Assembly (NCBI RefSeq): GCF_042186555.1
Contig: NC_133326.1
Coordinates: 441,118,147 to 441,182,146 of the forward strand
From: Aquarana catesbeiana
Lineage: Eukaryota; Chordata; Amphibia; Anura; Ranidae
Direction: 5' to 3'
Length of the DNA: 64,000 nucleotides
Part shown: piece after piece, positions 43,684 through 55,542 of the stretch
Layout: each line of letters opens with the position of its first letter
Position numbering within the stretch: the first letter of the stretch is position 1
The notes under the pieces: model-generated
Told to the model about the DNA's origin: nothing
The model's database searches: none
The model's input: the letters and a program-made list of their open reading frames with translations, nothing else
Translations under genes and position numbers: made by a program

Positions 43684-44036
43684 TCATCTACTAGGACCCC
43701 AGGTCCTTTTCATCCTAGATTCTCCCAGAGGTTCTCCTCCCAGGGAGTAGATTGCATTCATATTTTCGCCACCCAAATGCATTATTTTACATTTTTCCAC
43801 ATTAAACCTCATTTGCCATGTAGTTGCCCACCCCATTAATGTGTTCAGATCTTCTTTCAAGGTTTCTACATCTTGCGGAGAAGTTATTGCCCTGCTTAGC
43901 TTGGTATCCACAAATACAGAGATTGAACTGTTTACCCCATCCTCCAGGTCGTTTATGAACAAATTTAAATAAGATTGGTCCCAGCACAGAACCCTGGGGG
44001 ACCCCACTTTCCACCCATGACCATTCCGAGTACTCC
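43684..44036 (-). pseudogene. CR1/L2 reverse transcriptase, C-terminal half remnant
   Basis: Minus-strand translation gives GSVLGPILF (frame shifted), LFINDLEDGVNSSISVFVDT, KLSRAITSPQDVETLKEDLN, WATTWQMRFNVEKCKIMHLG. This is the palm/thumb part of CR1-type RT. One active-site Asp is missing. Confidence 0.8.
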
Positions 44037-44039
44037 CTA

Positions 44040-44235
44040 GAGATTAGAGAGAGAGAGATTAGAGATGAGAGAGAGAGAGAGAGAGATTAGAGATGAGAGA
44101 GAGAGAGAGATTAGAGATGAGAGAGAGATTAGAGATGAGAGAGAGAGAGAGATTAGAGATGAGAGAGAGAGAGATTAGAGATGAGAGAGAGAGATTAGAG
44201 ATGAGAGAGAGAGAGATATTAGAGTAGGAGGGAGA
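44040..44235. repeat. GA-rich minisatellite (AGAGATTAGAGATGAG units)
   Basis: About ten copies of a 14- to 24-bp unit, GAGAGATTAGAGATGAGAGA with variable GA length. It lies at the 3' side of the minus-strand L1 fragment and may have grown from its tail. Confidence 0.9.
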
Positions 44236-45238
44236 GAGAGATATTACAAAGAACAAATAGGAAAAAATAAAAATAAAATACATATAGGAAGTGTGAAGAA
44301 AGGGACATAAACATCAGGGATATGCTGGCGCTAGCCTCAATGCCCCATGGGGTGAGCAGCCTAAGGTATCCCGGGGAGCACGAGGCGTCTATAAGCAAAA
44401 GTGTCCACCTATAGAACCCAGCATAGCCATATAGGAATATTGATCAAAAGTCTCCTTGTCCATGTGGATGTAACTCAAAAATTAAACTGATTCAGGAGGG
44501 AAACAAAAGGAAATATTGAAAATATAAAGTTATCAAGCTCAACCAATCCGATCAGGACTATCCCTGTCTGCCTGACAGGCATATGCAATCAGTACATTAA
44601 GCGTTATGAACTGGAAGGAAGGAAGCAACCAATATGAGAAGAAAGAGTCCGAGAAGGAAAAGGGGAATAAGAAAAGGGAGGGAGGGAGAGAGAGAGAGAG
44701 AGTCAACGGGGTGCGAGCCAGAGGAGCCTTATATCGAAAGGAGCGTACTGTCGAACCGGGAAGGTCGAGTATACATAATCCATGGTCGCCAAATTCTAAA
44801 ACTTGTCATGCGTGTCTAACAAAATAGCTGTTAATTTCTCATTCACCATGACATTATTCATACGATTCTTAACCACCTCAAAACTAAGCATAGGGGTTTT
44901 CCAGGCCTTAGCGATTGTCAGCTTAGTTGCAGTAAAAATATGTTGTGCCAGTTGCCTTTCCGGTCTTAACAATTCGGCAATAGGTTTGGCTAGAAGAGCT
45001 TCAAAGGGGTCCCTTTTTAAGATTAACATGAAATAAATTCCGAATTAAAGCATAGACCCTGACCCATAACCTGCACGCCCTCGGGCATGACCGCCAAATA
45101 TGTGCCATGGAGCCTTCCTGCGAACATCCCCGAAAGCAGAGAGAGCAAGTTGGTATAAAGCGGGCCAGTCTAGCTGGCGTGTAATACCACCTATATAGCA
45201 CTTTATAGGCATTCTCCATGATAAGGATGTCCTTGTAG
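44236..45238 (-). mobile_element. 5'-truncated L1 fragment inside the CR1/L2 element
   Basis: Carries only the ORF2 C-terminal region on the minus strand: ILIMENAYKVLYRWYYTPAR, then CSLCFRGCSQEGSMAHIWRSC (cysteine motif) and RQLAQHIFTATKLTIAKAWK, then a 3' UTR to about 44240. CR1 sequence resumes on each side (TTCCGAGTACTCCCT | CCAGTTTTCAATCC). Typical of 5'-truncated L1 insertion. Confidence 0.75.
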
Positions 45239-46460
45239 CCAGTTTTCAATCCATGTACTCGCCCTATGGTCCGTGCTAACGGACCTTACTTTGTACGGTA
45301 AACGTTTATGGGGAACTGTGCCAAATGCTTTTGCAAAACGTCTACGGGCCTTCCTTTTTCTAGATGGCAGCTCACCTCCTCATAGAATGTTAATAGATTA
45401 GTTTGGCAAGAATGATTTCTTCATGAATCCATGCTGATTACTGCTAATAATAGTTTTCATTACTAAAATCTTGTTTATAGTCCCTTATCATCCCCTCCAA
45501 GAGCTTGCATATTATTGATGTTAGGCTAACTGGTCTGTAATTCCCAGGGATGTATTTTGTCCCTTTTTTAAATATTGGTGCTACATTGGCTTTTCTCCAA
45601 TCAGCTGGTACCATTCCAGTCAGTAGACTGTCAGTAAAAATTAGGAACAATGGTCTGGCAATTACTTGACTGAGTTCCCTCGTGAGCAAGCCATTTGGTC
45701 ACGGTGACTTATTAATGTTAAGTTTTTCAAGTCCATTCCTAATTCTGTCCTCTGCTAGCCATGAGGGTGCTTCCTGTGATGTGTTATGAGGATAAACACT
45801 GCAGTTTTGGTTACTGAAGCCCCCGATTCCCTCGTGAAGACCAAGGAGAAGAATAAATTCAATACCTTCGCCATCTCCCCATCCTTTGTAACCAGATTCC
45901 CTTCCTCATTGTTTATGGAGCCAATATGGTCTGTCCTCCCTTTTTTTACTGTTTATGCACTTAAAGAATTTCTTGTGATTTATTTATTTTTTTGCTCTCC
46001 TCTGTGTCTTTCGTGTTCTATCTTAGCTGCCCTAATTGCACCCTTACATTCCTTGTTGCATTCTTTGTAAAGTCTGAATGCTGATCCTTCCCTTTTTGCT
46101 TTTATATGCATTTTTACATTGGAGTTAAGCCATCCAGGACTTTTTTGTTCGCTCTTTTAAATTTATTTCCCAATGGGATACGCTGGCTAATGCCCTTATT
46201 TAATATGCTCTTAAAGCAAACCCATCTCTCCTCTGTGTTTTTTGTTCCTGAGATTTTATCCCAATTTATATCATCTTTCAATGTCTTTGTATTCCCCTTA
46301 TGTTTCCTATTTGTGGGATTTATACTGAAGCTAATTGACCTGTGATCGCTGTTTCCTAAATTGCACCTCATATCCACATCCGTGAGCAGGTATGTTTTGT
46401 TGGTAATCACTAGGTCTAGTAACACTTTATTTCTAGTTGGTTTGTCTAAACCCCCCATCG
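45239..46460 (-). pseudogene. CR1/L2 ORF2 remnant: endonuclease end and RT start
   Basis: The endonuclease end near 46458-46300 reads KVLLDLVITNKTYLLTDVDM, then NLGNSDHRSISFSI with the Ser-Asp-His motif. RT near 45650-45460 reads LTGMVPADWRKANVAPIFKK, then PGNYRPVSLTSIICKLLE. Frame changes and stops separate the blocks. In intact CR1/L2 elements this polyprotein cuts target DNA and primes reverse transcription. Confidence 0.8.
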
Positions 46461-46679
46461 CCTAGTTTAAAAGCCCCTCTAACTTTTTGACCATCTTCAC
46501 TCTCAGCAGATCTGCACCCTCATTTTAGTGCAGTCCATCCCTTCTATCTCCCTCTGCCTTTCTGATGTGGCTTGAGGTTCCTGTAGTATTTCTGAGAATA
46601 CTACCTTGGAGGTCCTTTTTTCCTCAATTTAGCTCCTAAGTCCCTAAAATTGTTCTTTAGGACACTTCATCTGCCTCTG

Positions 46680-47300
46680 ACTTTGTCATTGGTGCCAACG
46701 TGGTCTTCCCCAGCCCCTCCCAGTAATCTGTCCACCAGATCCTTGATGCGCCTATCCCGAGCGCCTGGTAGGCAGCATACATGTCAGCGCTTCAGGTCTT
46801 TGTCACAGATTGTCCTTTCTGTCCTAAGAATTGAGTCCCCTACCACCAGAATCTCTTTCCTCCCCCCCCCCCCCCACTCTGTTATTCCCCTGGCAGCTAG
46901 GGGCATCCCTCAGCTCCATGTGTGCTGGTCCCTTACTGGTTTCACCAATGTCACTCAGTGGAGCGTACTTATTGGGATGTTCCAGCCCAGGATCGGCCTC
47001 CTTGGCACTTTCCCCTCTACCCTTCCTGTCACCCATCTACTCTTTTCTAGTGCCTGCACCTCTTTGTCTCCACCCGCCTCTGTGCTGGCCCCTGCCGACA
47101 CCTGCCGGGTACGTTGCCAGCTCTTCTTTAGTATGGAGGGTCTTCTCAGTACTGACAGTTACTTCCCTAGATTCAGAACCTGGGCTTCCAGGGAAACAAT
47201 GTGCTTACATTTTGCACAGTAGTATTCGCCCTCGATCAGATAATCGAGGAACGCATACATGCCACAAGATGTACACCAAGTCGCATCTCCACACCTGCCG
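46680..47300 (-). pseudogene. CR1-type LINE ORF1 remnant with zinc finger and SGNH-esterase motif
   Basis: Minus-strand translation near 47300-47190 gives CRCGDATWCTSCGMYAFLDY and EGEYYCAKCKH, a Cys-rich finger. Near 46865-46800 it gives EILVVGDSILRTERTIC, the GDS block of SGNH-type esterases found in CR1 ORF1, followed at about 46700 by HVGTND, the expected downstream Gly-Asn-Asp block. A G/C homopolymer (46863-46876) and stops break the frame. The two long + frames here are antisense shadows. Confidence 0.65.
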
Positions 47301-47435
47301 GATATCGTACCTACTAATTTAATGAGGATTGGGGATTATACCCTGTCCAAATTAACTAACAACTAGCTTCCTGACACTAATACTCAACAATGCAATACAC
47401 AGGTACTCGCAGCCCACGTGATCAGATTTTTTTTT

Positions 47436-48049
47436 TTTTTTTTTTAAAGGGACAGGGTTAAACTTAATAGAAATGTATTTTTTTAAAGCACACCTGTCCC
47501 CGTGAGCTTGCTCACCAAAGAAAATGAATCTAAATCGCGCCCGCAAATTTAAACAGTGTTCAAATCACACATGAGGTATCGTTGCGATCGTTAGATCGAG
47601 AGCAATAATTCTAGCAAAAGATCTCCTTTGTAACTCCAAACAGGTAACCCATAAAAAATTTAAACGTCGCCTATGAAGATTTTTAAGTACCGTAGTTTGT
47701 CACCATTTCACAAGTGCGTGCAGTTTTAAAGCATGACATGTTGGGTATCTATTTACTCGGCGTAACATCATCTTTCACAATATGCAAAAAAATTGAGTTA
47801 ACTTTACTGTTTTCTTATTTTTTAGTTCAAGAAAGTGTATTTTTTCCAAAAAAAAATGCATTTGAAAGACCGCTGCGCAAATATAGTGTGACATCAAGTA
47901 TTGCGATGACCTCCATGTTATTCTCTAGTGTCTTTGCTAAAAAATATATATAACGTTAGGGGGTTCTAAGTAACTTTCTAGCAAAAAAATACTGATTTTA
48001 ACCTGTAAGCAACACGTGTCAAAAATAGGCTTGGTTTTGATGTGGTTAA
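47436..48049. mobile_element. Older TTAA-type element, 5' truncated (empty-site relative of 22989-28709)
   Basis: Matches the outer element at 23470-23740 plus 28544-28709: CGCCTATGAAGATTTTTAAGTAC, then GTGCAGTTTTAAAGCATGACATG uninterrupted, then GATGTGGTTAA at the right end (48046-48049). Non-coding. Confidence 0.7.
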
Positions 48050-48658
48050 ACCTTCGGGATTTTTAAAATTAAAATTAAAAAAATGTCTACACTTACCTGC
48101 TCTGTGCAATGCTTTTGCACAGAGCAGCCCCAATCCTCTTCTGGGGTCCCCCGTCAGCGCTCCAGGCTCCTCTTTAACCACTTCAGCCCCGGAAGGATTT
48201 ACCCCCTTCCTGACCAGAGCACTTTTTACAATTTGGCACTGCGTCGCTTTAACTGCTAATTGCGCGGTCATGCAATGCTGTACCCAAACGAAAATTGTTT
48301 CCTTTACTTCCCACAAAAAGAGCTTTCTTTTGATGGCATTTGATCACCTCTGCCATTTTTATTTTTTGCGCTATAAACGGAAAAAGACCGAAAATTTTGA
48401 AAAAAAAATATTTTCTACTTTTTGTTATAAAAAAAAATCCAATAAACTCCATTTTAGTCATACATTTAGGCCAAAATGTATTCGGCCACATGTCTTTGGT
48501 AAAAAAAATGTCAATAAGTGTATATTTATTGGTTTGCGCAAAAGTTATAGCGCCTACAAACTAGGGTACATTTTCTGGAATTTACACAGCCTTTAATTTA
48601 TGACTGCCTATGTCATTTCTTGAGGTGCTAAAATTGCAGGGCAGTACAAAACCCCCAC

Positions 48659-49690
48659 AAATGACCCCATTTTGGAAAGTAGACACCCCAAGGAAATTGC
48701 TGAGAGGCATGTTTAGCCCATTGAATATTAATTTTTTTTTTTTTTGTCCCAAGTGATTGAATAAAAAAAATTTACAAAAAGTTGTTACTAAATGATATAT
48801 TGCTCACACAGGCCATGGGCATATGTGGAATTGCACCCCAAAATACATTTAGCTGCTTCTCTTGAGTATGGGGATACCACGTGTGGGACTTTTTGGGAGC
48901 CTAGCCGCGTACGGGGCCCCGAAAACCAAGCACCACCTTCAGGATTTCTAAGGGTGTGAATTTTTGATTTCACTCCTCACTACCTATCACAGTTCCGAAG
49001 GCCATAAAATGCCAAGATAGCACAACCCCCAACCCCCCCCCCCCCAAATTACCCCATTTTGGAAAGTAGACACCCCAAGCTATTTGCTGAGAGGCATGGT
49101 GAGTATTTTGCAGCTCTCATTTGTTTTTGAAAATGAAGAAAGACAAGAAAAAAAAATTTCTTTTTTTCAATTTTCAAAATTTTGTGACAAAAAACGAGGT
49201 CTGCAAAATACTCACTATACCATAGCTTGGGGTATCTACTTTCCAAAATGGGGTCATTTGGGGGGGGGGGGGTTTGTGCCAAATGGGCATTCCATGGCCT
49301 CCGAAACTGATAGGCAGTGAAGAGTGAAATCAAAAATGTACGCCCTTAGAAAGCCTGAAGGCGGTGCTTGGTTTTCGGGGTCCCGTACGCGGCTAGGCTC
49401 CCAAAAAGTCTCACACATGTGGTATCCCCGTACTCAGGAGAAGCAACAGAATGTATTTTGGGGTGTAATTTCACATATTCCCATGGCATGTTTGAGCAAT
49501 ATATAATTTAGTGACAACTTTGTGCAAAAAAAAAAAAAAATTTGTCTTTTTCCCGCAACTTGTGTCACAATACAAAATATTCCATAGACTCAACATGCCT
49601 CTCAGCAAATAGCTTGGGGTGTCTACTTTCCAAAATGGGGTCATTTGGGGGTGGGGGGTGAACTGTCCTGGCATTTTATGCACAACGTTT
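48659..49690. repeat. Left subterminal repeat unit and inverted arm of copy 4
   Basis: AAATGACCCCATTTTGG at about 48658 and a diverged AAATTACCCC at about 49046, then inverted from about 49185 to 49690. Same organisation as copies 2 and 3. Confidence 0.85.
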
Positions 49691-51028
49691 AGAAGCTTAT
49701 GTCACACATCACCCACTCTTCTAACCACTTGAAGACAAAGCCCTTTCTGACACTTTTTGTTTACATGAAAAAATATTTTTTTTTTTTTGCAATAAAATTA
49801 CTTTGAACCCCCAAACATTATATTTTTTTAAAGCAAATGCCCTACAGATTAAAATGGTGGGTGTTTAATTTTTTTTTTCACACAGTATTTGCGCAGCGAT
49901 TTTTCAAACGCATTTGTTTGGGAAAAAACACACTTTTTTTCAATTTTAATGCACTAAAACACACTATATTGCCCAAATGTTTGATGAAATAAAAAAGATG
50001 ATCTTAGGCCGAGTACATGGATACCAAACATGACATGCTTTAAAATTGCGCACAAACGTGCAGTGGCGACAAACTAAATACATTTTTAAAAGCCTTTACA
50101 GGGTACCACTTTAGATTTACAGAGGAGGTGTACTGCTAAAATTACTGCCCTCGATCTGACGTTCGCGGTGACACCTCACATGCATGGTGCAATTGCTGTT
50201 TACATTTGACGCCAGACCGGCGCTTGCGTTCGCCTTTGCGCGAGAGCAGGGGGGGATGGGTGCTTTTATTTTTTTGCTTTTTTATCTTATTTTTAAACTG
50301 TTCCTTTCATTTTTATTTTTATTTTTTAATCATTTTTAATGTTATCTCAGGGAATGTAAATATCCCCTATGCTAGCAATAGGTAGTGACAGGTACTCTTC
50401 TTTTTTTTTTTTTTGAAAAAACTGGGGTCTATTAGACCCTAGATCTCTCCTCTGCCCTCAAAGCATCTGACCACACCAAGATCGGTGTGATAAAATGCTT
50501 TCCCAATTTCCCAATGGCGCTGTTTACATCCGGCGAAATCTAAGTCATGAAATGCTCGTAGCTTCCGGTTTCTTAGGCCATAGAGATGTTTGGAGCCACT
50601 CTGGTCTCTGATCAGCTCTATGGTCAGCTGGCTGAATCACCGGCTGCATTCTCAGGTTCTCTGTTGGGACAGGAGAGCCAGAGAAAAACATGGAAGACGG
50701 TGGGGGGGATTCCCTCCCACTGCTTGTAAAAGCAGTCTAGAGGCTAATTAGCCGCTAGGATTGCTTTTACATGAAAGCCGACCCCTGGCTGAAAAGAATG
50801 ATACCAAGATGATACCTAAACCTGCAGGCATCATTCTGGTATAACCACTCAAAGTCCAGCAACATACTAGTACGTTGCTGGTCCTTGTTGGGCATATACT
50901 GTAAACTTAATTTTCATGCAGCCTGTGGGCTGAACAAAAAAGAGATTGATCGGTTGGTATGCCCACCATTAGAATACCTCCCTTCATCCACCCACTTCTA
51001 ATGATGGGCATACATGCACCGTATATAT

Positions 51029-51120
51029 ATATATATGCCGAAGCATGGGGGCATCCTCCCACAAAAGGCAGGAGCAAATCGCTCCTCCACCCACTGCTGC
51101 CCCCACGCTTCGGCATATAT
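51029..51120. repeat. Palindrome 3' of the transposase in copy 4
   Basis: ATATATGCCGAAGCATGGGGGC pairs with GCCCCCACGCTTCGGCATATAT, with an inner GGAGCAAATCGCTCC. Conserved with 13561-13649. Confidence 0.8.
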
Positions 51121-51588
51121 GCTGAAGTATGTAACTGTGGTGGTGAAATCACCTCCGACAGCGCTGGAGTCACGGCTTTATATATCGTGGGAGCAAACGC
51201 TGTTGCTGTCAAGATAAATAAATCCGCTCTGCAGCTGAATGGTGTACCTGAAAACAAAAAAATGGTTACCAACAAAACACAGTAAACAGTAAAGTATAAA
51301 AAAATTGCATATCTGAAAAGCAAACATGGTAAAACATTGCAGAATAGAATACAGTAAAAAAGAGCAGAACAATAGAGAGAATAGAGAGAGAGAGAGAACA
51401 ATAAAACGACAACTATTTTTGTTTTTTTTATTTTATATTTTTTTTGTTTATTTTTTTTTTTTTTGTACACCTTTTTTAGTTACTTTAACTTTTGTAACTG
51501 GTACCAGGTTTGGGTCTCTCAAAATGCGATGGCATCTTGGGAGACCTTGTGAAAGTGTGTCCTAGTCTGTGCAATGCTGTACCCTACG

Positions 51589-53473
51589 CTAAAACTCAAC
51601 TAGTGTATGGTAGCGTTCAAAACATTCACCAATGCATAGACCAGGATTGTCAGGACAGGAGGGACAATAATACTGGGTGTTACGCCTAAATCCGCGCTTG
51701 CTACAGACACGACATCTTCTTTGGGAGGCTCGTTGGGTAGGGGTACTCGAGAGGACATAAGGAAAATGCCTCATGCAGCCGGCTTACTGCATTTGGTTGG
51801 GGAAGGTGAGGTGGAGCACCGTCTGGAAACAGAAGGGCTCTGATGATCTCTTCCTGGAATTTAAGGAAGGATCCAATCCGCCCTGAAGTTCTGTATAGCA
51901 CATGAGCGTTCAGCAAAGCCAATTGAAATAAATAAACAGACACTTTTTTGTACCAGCGTCTGGCCTTACGGGCAACTAGGTACGGCGTCAACAACTGGTC
52001 GTTGAGGTCCACCCCTCCCATATTTTGGTTATATTTGTGGACACAGGGGTTTCTCCACAACACCAGTCACCGTAGTAAATTGGACCGTCGTGTCTGCATG
52101 AACGGAGGTAAGAACGAAAACATTCTTATTGTCCCTCCACTTCATAGCGAGCAAATTATTACACTGCAAGCAGGCTCTCTCCCCCAGCCTAAGACAGGAA
52201 TCTACAAGCCGCTGGGGAAAGCCCCGGCGATTGGGTCGCACGGTGCCACATGCTGCAATCTGATGATCAAAAGGGTGACTAAAAAGTGGCACGCTCGTGT
52301 AATAATTGTCCACGTACAAGTGGTACCCCTTTCCGAATAAGGGTGACACCAAGTCCCACACAATCTTGCCAGCGCTTCCTATGTAGTCAGGGCAGTTTGT
52401 CGACTCTACGTGACTATCTTTGCCCTCGTAAACCATAAAACTACATGTATAGCCTGTGGCCCTGTCACAGGGCTTATACATCTTGACCCCATATCTGGCA
52501 CGCTTGCTGGGAAGGTACTGTTTGAATGACAAGTGGCCAGAAAATTTAATCAGGGACTCATCAACGCAGACAACTTGATGGGGAGTAAACAAGTCTGCAA
52601 AACGTTGGTTGAAGTGGTTTACGAGGGGCTGAATTTTGTAGAGCCGATCGTATCCAGGGTCTCCACGAGGACGACAGAGTTCATTGTCATTGAAGTGCAT
52701 GAACGGCAAAATCTGCTCGTATCGTGCCCTGGAAGCAGAGAACATGGGCATATGGTAAATTGGGTCAGTGGACCAATATGACCGCAACTCACTCTTTTTA
52801 TTTATGCCCATGTTGAGGGAAAGGCCCAGAAAGAGCTTAAATTCGGAGACCGTAATTGGTCCACAATAGATCTATAGAGATCTTCGGTGAAAAACAGCGA
52901 ATAAAAATCCAGTGGCGTAAAATCAACTGTTTCTACCTGAATTCCGGGTTGGCCAGTGAATGGGGGAAATATGGGTGCTGCAGAAGTGGTGGGTACCCAA
53001 TTCGGATTGGCGAATGCAGCAGGAAGGGCACTATGGGCACGACGGGCCTGTGTTCGTCTTCTTGGTGGCAGCGGGACACTACTTGTGCTTGCCACCTCGC
53101 CAGCTTGAACTGCACTTATGGGACTCGCCACGTCACCACGTGATACTGCAGTGCTAGATATACGACCAGGGTGTACTAGGCCGCTGGTGCTTGCCAGTTC
53201 ACCAGAAGGAATAGCGGCGCTAGTACTTCTCTGCTCCATATGAGGGACCTGCGGTTCTTGCACTTCAAGGACAGAAGAAGAAGATTGGGGTCTGGTACGC
53301 CTGACCTTAGCAGGGACCACAACTCCGTTGTAAGAGCTATCTGTTATGGAGCCGCTGTCCTCTACAGGATCGTATTCTGAGCCTGAATCTGACAGATGAG
53401 TGACTTCCTCTTCACTATCTGTCAAGCTCAGAAACGTGTAGGCCTCTTCACTAGTGTACCTTCGATTTGCCAT
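51589..53473 (-). pseudogene. piggyBac transposase, all catalytic motifs kept but frameshifted (copy 4)
   Basis: The start is MANRRYTSEEAYTFL at 53473. An acidic/Ser-rich N-terminal region runs to about 53000. A deletion with frameshift near 52858 removes about 27 codons that copy 1 still has. The core frame (52811-52029) holds VCVDESLIKFSG (first Asp) and HLYVDNYYTSVPLF (second Asp). After another frameshift, NQNMGGVDLNDQLL (third Asp) lies near 52020. After a third shift the zinc ribbon CRVCSKRGFRRNT, CPSCPDNPGLC, CFERYH closes at 51589. All three core aspartates and the cysteine-rich DNA-binding end are present, so loss of activity is due to a few indels. Nearest family: PGBD4-like vertebrate piggyBac transposases. 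Confidence 0.88.
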
Positions 53474-54993
53474 TTTGGGCTCTAAATTTAGGGGTACACT
53501 AGTGAGACTCGCAGGCAAAAAAGCTCCTGACTGTTAGCGACCGATTCAAAACGCTACCAAAAAACTGTTAGCGATTGCAGGGATCAGGCCTGACTCTGCG
53601 AACGCTGCAGTTATGTGTGCTTAGTGTTTTGTAAGTGCCAGTGATCGATCGATACTGCACTTGGGTGGGCTGGGCCGAGGGGCAAAACGCAGGTGCTAGC
53701 AGGTATCTGGGCTGATCCCGCTAACTGCGTTTTTGGGAACCCTAAACTGCTGGGGATGCTAGTATAGATCTGATCAGATATCGATCCGTTCAGATACTAT
53801 AGCACTAAGGGAGGTGCATGCTGCGTGTGTGGGTGTTAGCGGTACTGGCACTGCCTGGGGTGACGCAGACCTTATCTGACCCTAAAAACGTAACTTATAT
53901 CACCGCCGGGCAATTAGGGGGTTAAACCTTTATAAGGTAATAAACGGCGGGTGCCCTAAAACTATAATAAACTATAAAAAACAAACGAACTAACCAGCGT
54001 CACCCGTAACACTTATACGGTGATCGCTGGTGAAAGGGTTAACTAGAGGGCAATCGGGGTTAAAACCTGTAGTAGGTAGTATATGGGGGTCCCTGTCGCC
54101 ATAAAACACTGACAGCGAACCTATATACTTACCTCCCTAACTAGCGTCATCTGTGTCACTAATACAGCGATCAGAAAAACGATCGCTTAGTGACACTGGC
54201 GACGGGGGGTGATCAAGGGGTTAACCTTAATTAGGGGGGGTTAGGGGGGGTACCCTGGACCTAAAGGGGGGTACCCCAGACCTAAAGGGGGCTAACCCTA
54301 ACTGCCCTAACACTTATAACTGTCACAAACTGACACCAATGCAAAAAAAAACTGCTATTGGTGTCAGTGTGACAGGGGGTACAGGGGGGTGATCGGGGGG
54401 TGATGGGGGGTGAAAAGTGTGCCTAGTGTGTTCTACTGTTAGTGTAGTATTGGTGTAACTTATGTTGATGTCTTCTCGGCGCCGGAACGAAAAGACCGGC
54501 CCGAGGAGGGATGACATTACAGAGGCAGAGGACGGACTTTCATTCGCCGGGAGCGATCGGGAGGGGGTGGCCACGAATGGATGGCCTCCCCCTCACCTCT
54601 CATCGCCCGCGAAGAAATGCCGGCCGCCTCGGGCACCGGAGGTCCGATTGGACCCCGCGCCCGCGGGAGGCAGATCACGTACAGGTACATGATTCTGCCT
54701 GCCCGTGCCATTCTGCCACGTACATCGGCGTGAGGCGGTCGGCAAGTGGTTAACGGCTACCCCCATGGAAATTTTCACCTGTGCATGCGCGCCCCCAAGC
54801 CCCGCTGCTGCGTTTATTGACGCAGACAACTAAACTCAGCCTGGCCCCTCAGCAAACAGCATGTCACAGCATTTGATTGGCTCCCGCTGCTATCAATCTG
54901 CCCAATGTGGAGGGAGACAGCGGCGAGATCAGATCGGGCTCAGGCAAGATGGGGGGGGGCTGCAGTACAGAAGGCTTTAGAACCACTTTAAGA

Positions 54994-55125
54994 AAAAGGC
55001 TTTCCTTTTTTTTTTTTTTTTTTTCTTAATATTTAATGTTTGTAATATGTTCAGGTAATATGTGAAATGGCATTACAGCCTATAGAGTTTACAGTTTTGT
55101 TTCTGTTTCGTTTTTCTATATTTTG
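54994..55125. other. Intron with no feature seen
   Basis: T20 run near 55004 and AT-rich sequence. Confidence 0.5.
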
Positions 55126-55424
55126 CACACTGGACATTATAATAACGTTATAAAAACGCCAGTGGCTTTGCAGTGAGCTTTGTTTAATGTTTTTGATCCA
55201 AAAAAAAATTATGGAGAACAACGTTTTTGAGCATTTATCGGCCTCTCAGAACCCACTAGTTTTGGGGTTTTTTACAGCCTAAAAACGCCCCAGCCAAAAA
55301 CAGTAGATAACAGCCTATGTGTGCATGGACACATAGGATAACATGCTGGAGAGTTTGAGTGTAGAAAAAAACATCTGAAGCCAGAAAGAGTAGCTGTAAA
55401 AACATCCAAAAAATGTCCAGTGTG
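55126..55424. mobile_element. Short MITE with TIR CACACTGGACATT
   Basis: The left end CACACTGGACATT and right end AATGTCCAGTGTG are perfect 13-bp inverted repeats, 299 bp apart. The interior has a hairpin CCTATGTGTGCATGGACACATAGG. No ORF. The superfamily is not assigned. Confidence 0.65.
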
Positions 55425-55542
55425 TTCATAAAGTTGCACTTCTGTTTGTTAAAAAAGGAATTTTTTTATTTACAAAGACGTTAAATATCACAGTGGTTGA
55501 ATCCTGTAGTGCATGTTCAAACCTTAATTCCATGAATGCTAA

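Larger units (their letters stand above)
43645..47350 (-). mobile_element. CR1/L2-type LINE, decayed and interrupted
   Basis: On the minus strand: an ORF1 remnant with a zinc finger and esterase-type motif (about 47300-46680), endonuclease (46458-46114), RT (45689-45444 and 44036-43684). The end of the element is lost near 43645. An L1 fragment with a GA-rich tail sits between 44040 and 45238. The RT Asp pair at 43920 is damaged (VFVDTKLSR where FADDTKLS is expected). Confidence 0.75.
48174..54753 (-). mobile_element. piggyBac-type element, copy 4 (complete ends, longest transposase)
   Basis: 6.58 kb from TTAACCACTTCAGCCCCGG to GGCAAGTGGTTAA. The two ends share an inverted CCACTT followed by different subterminal sequence. 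Layout: left end, one repeat unit plus inverted arm (48659-49690), the region starting CCACTTGAAGACAAAGCC, a palindrome (51029-51120), transposase (53473 to 51589 on the minus strand) and the right subterminal region (53560-54750). It interrupts a MITE. Confidence 0.9.
48050..54993. mobile_element. TTAA MITE split by piggyBac copy 4
   Basis: The left part (48050-48173) has the CTCTGTGCAATGCTTTTGCACAGAG hairpin. The right part (54754-54993) ends AGAACCACTTTAA. Together they match the intact family member at 5857-6320. The break is exactly at TTAA (48174-48177 and 54750-54753). Confidence 0.65.

Noticed and set aside
44040..44235. Regular repeats that might suggest a CRISPR-like array
   Set aside because: Units are simple GA-rich sequence with no unique spacers; it is a minisatellite in a vertebrate intron.
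46650..47322. Two long + frames (190 and 163 codons)
   Set aside because: Antisense shadows of the CR1 ORF1 remnant.
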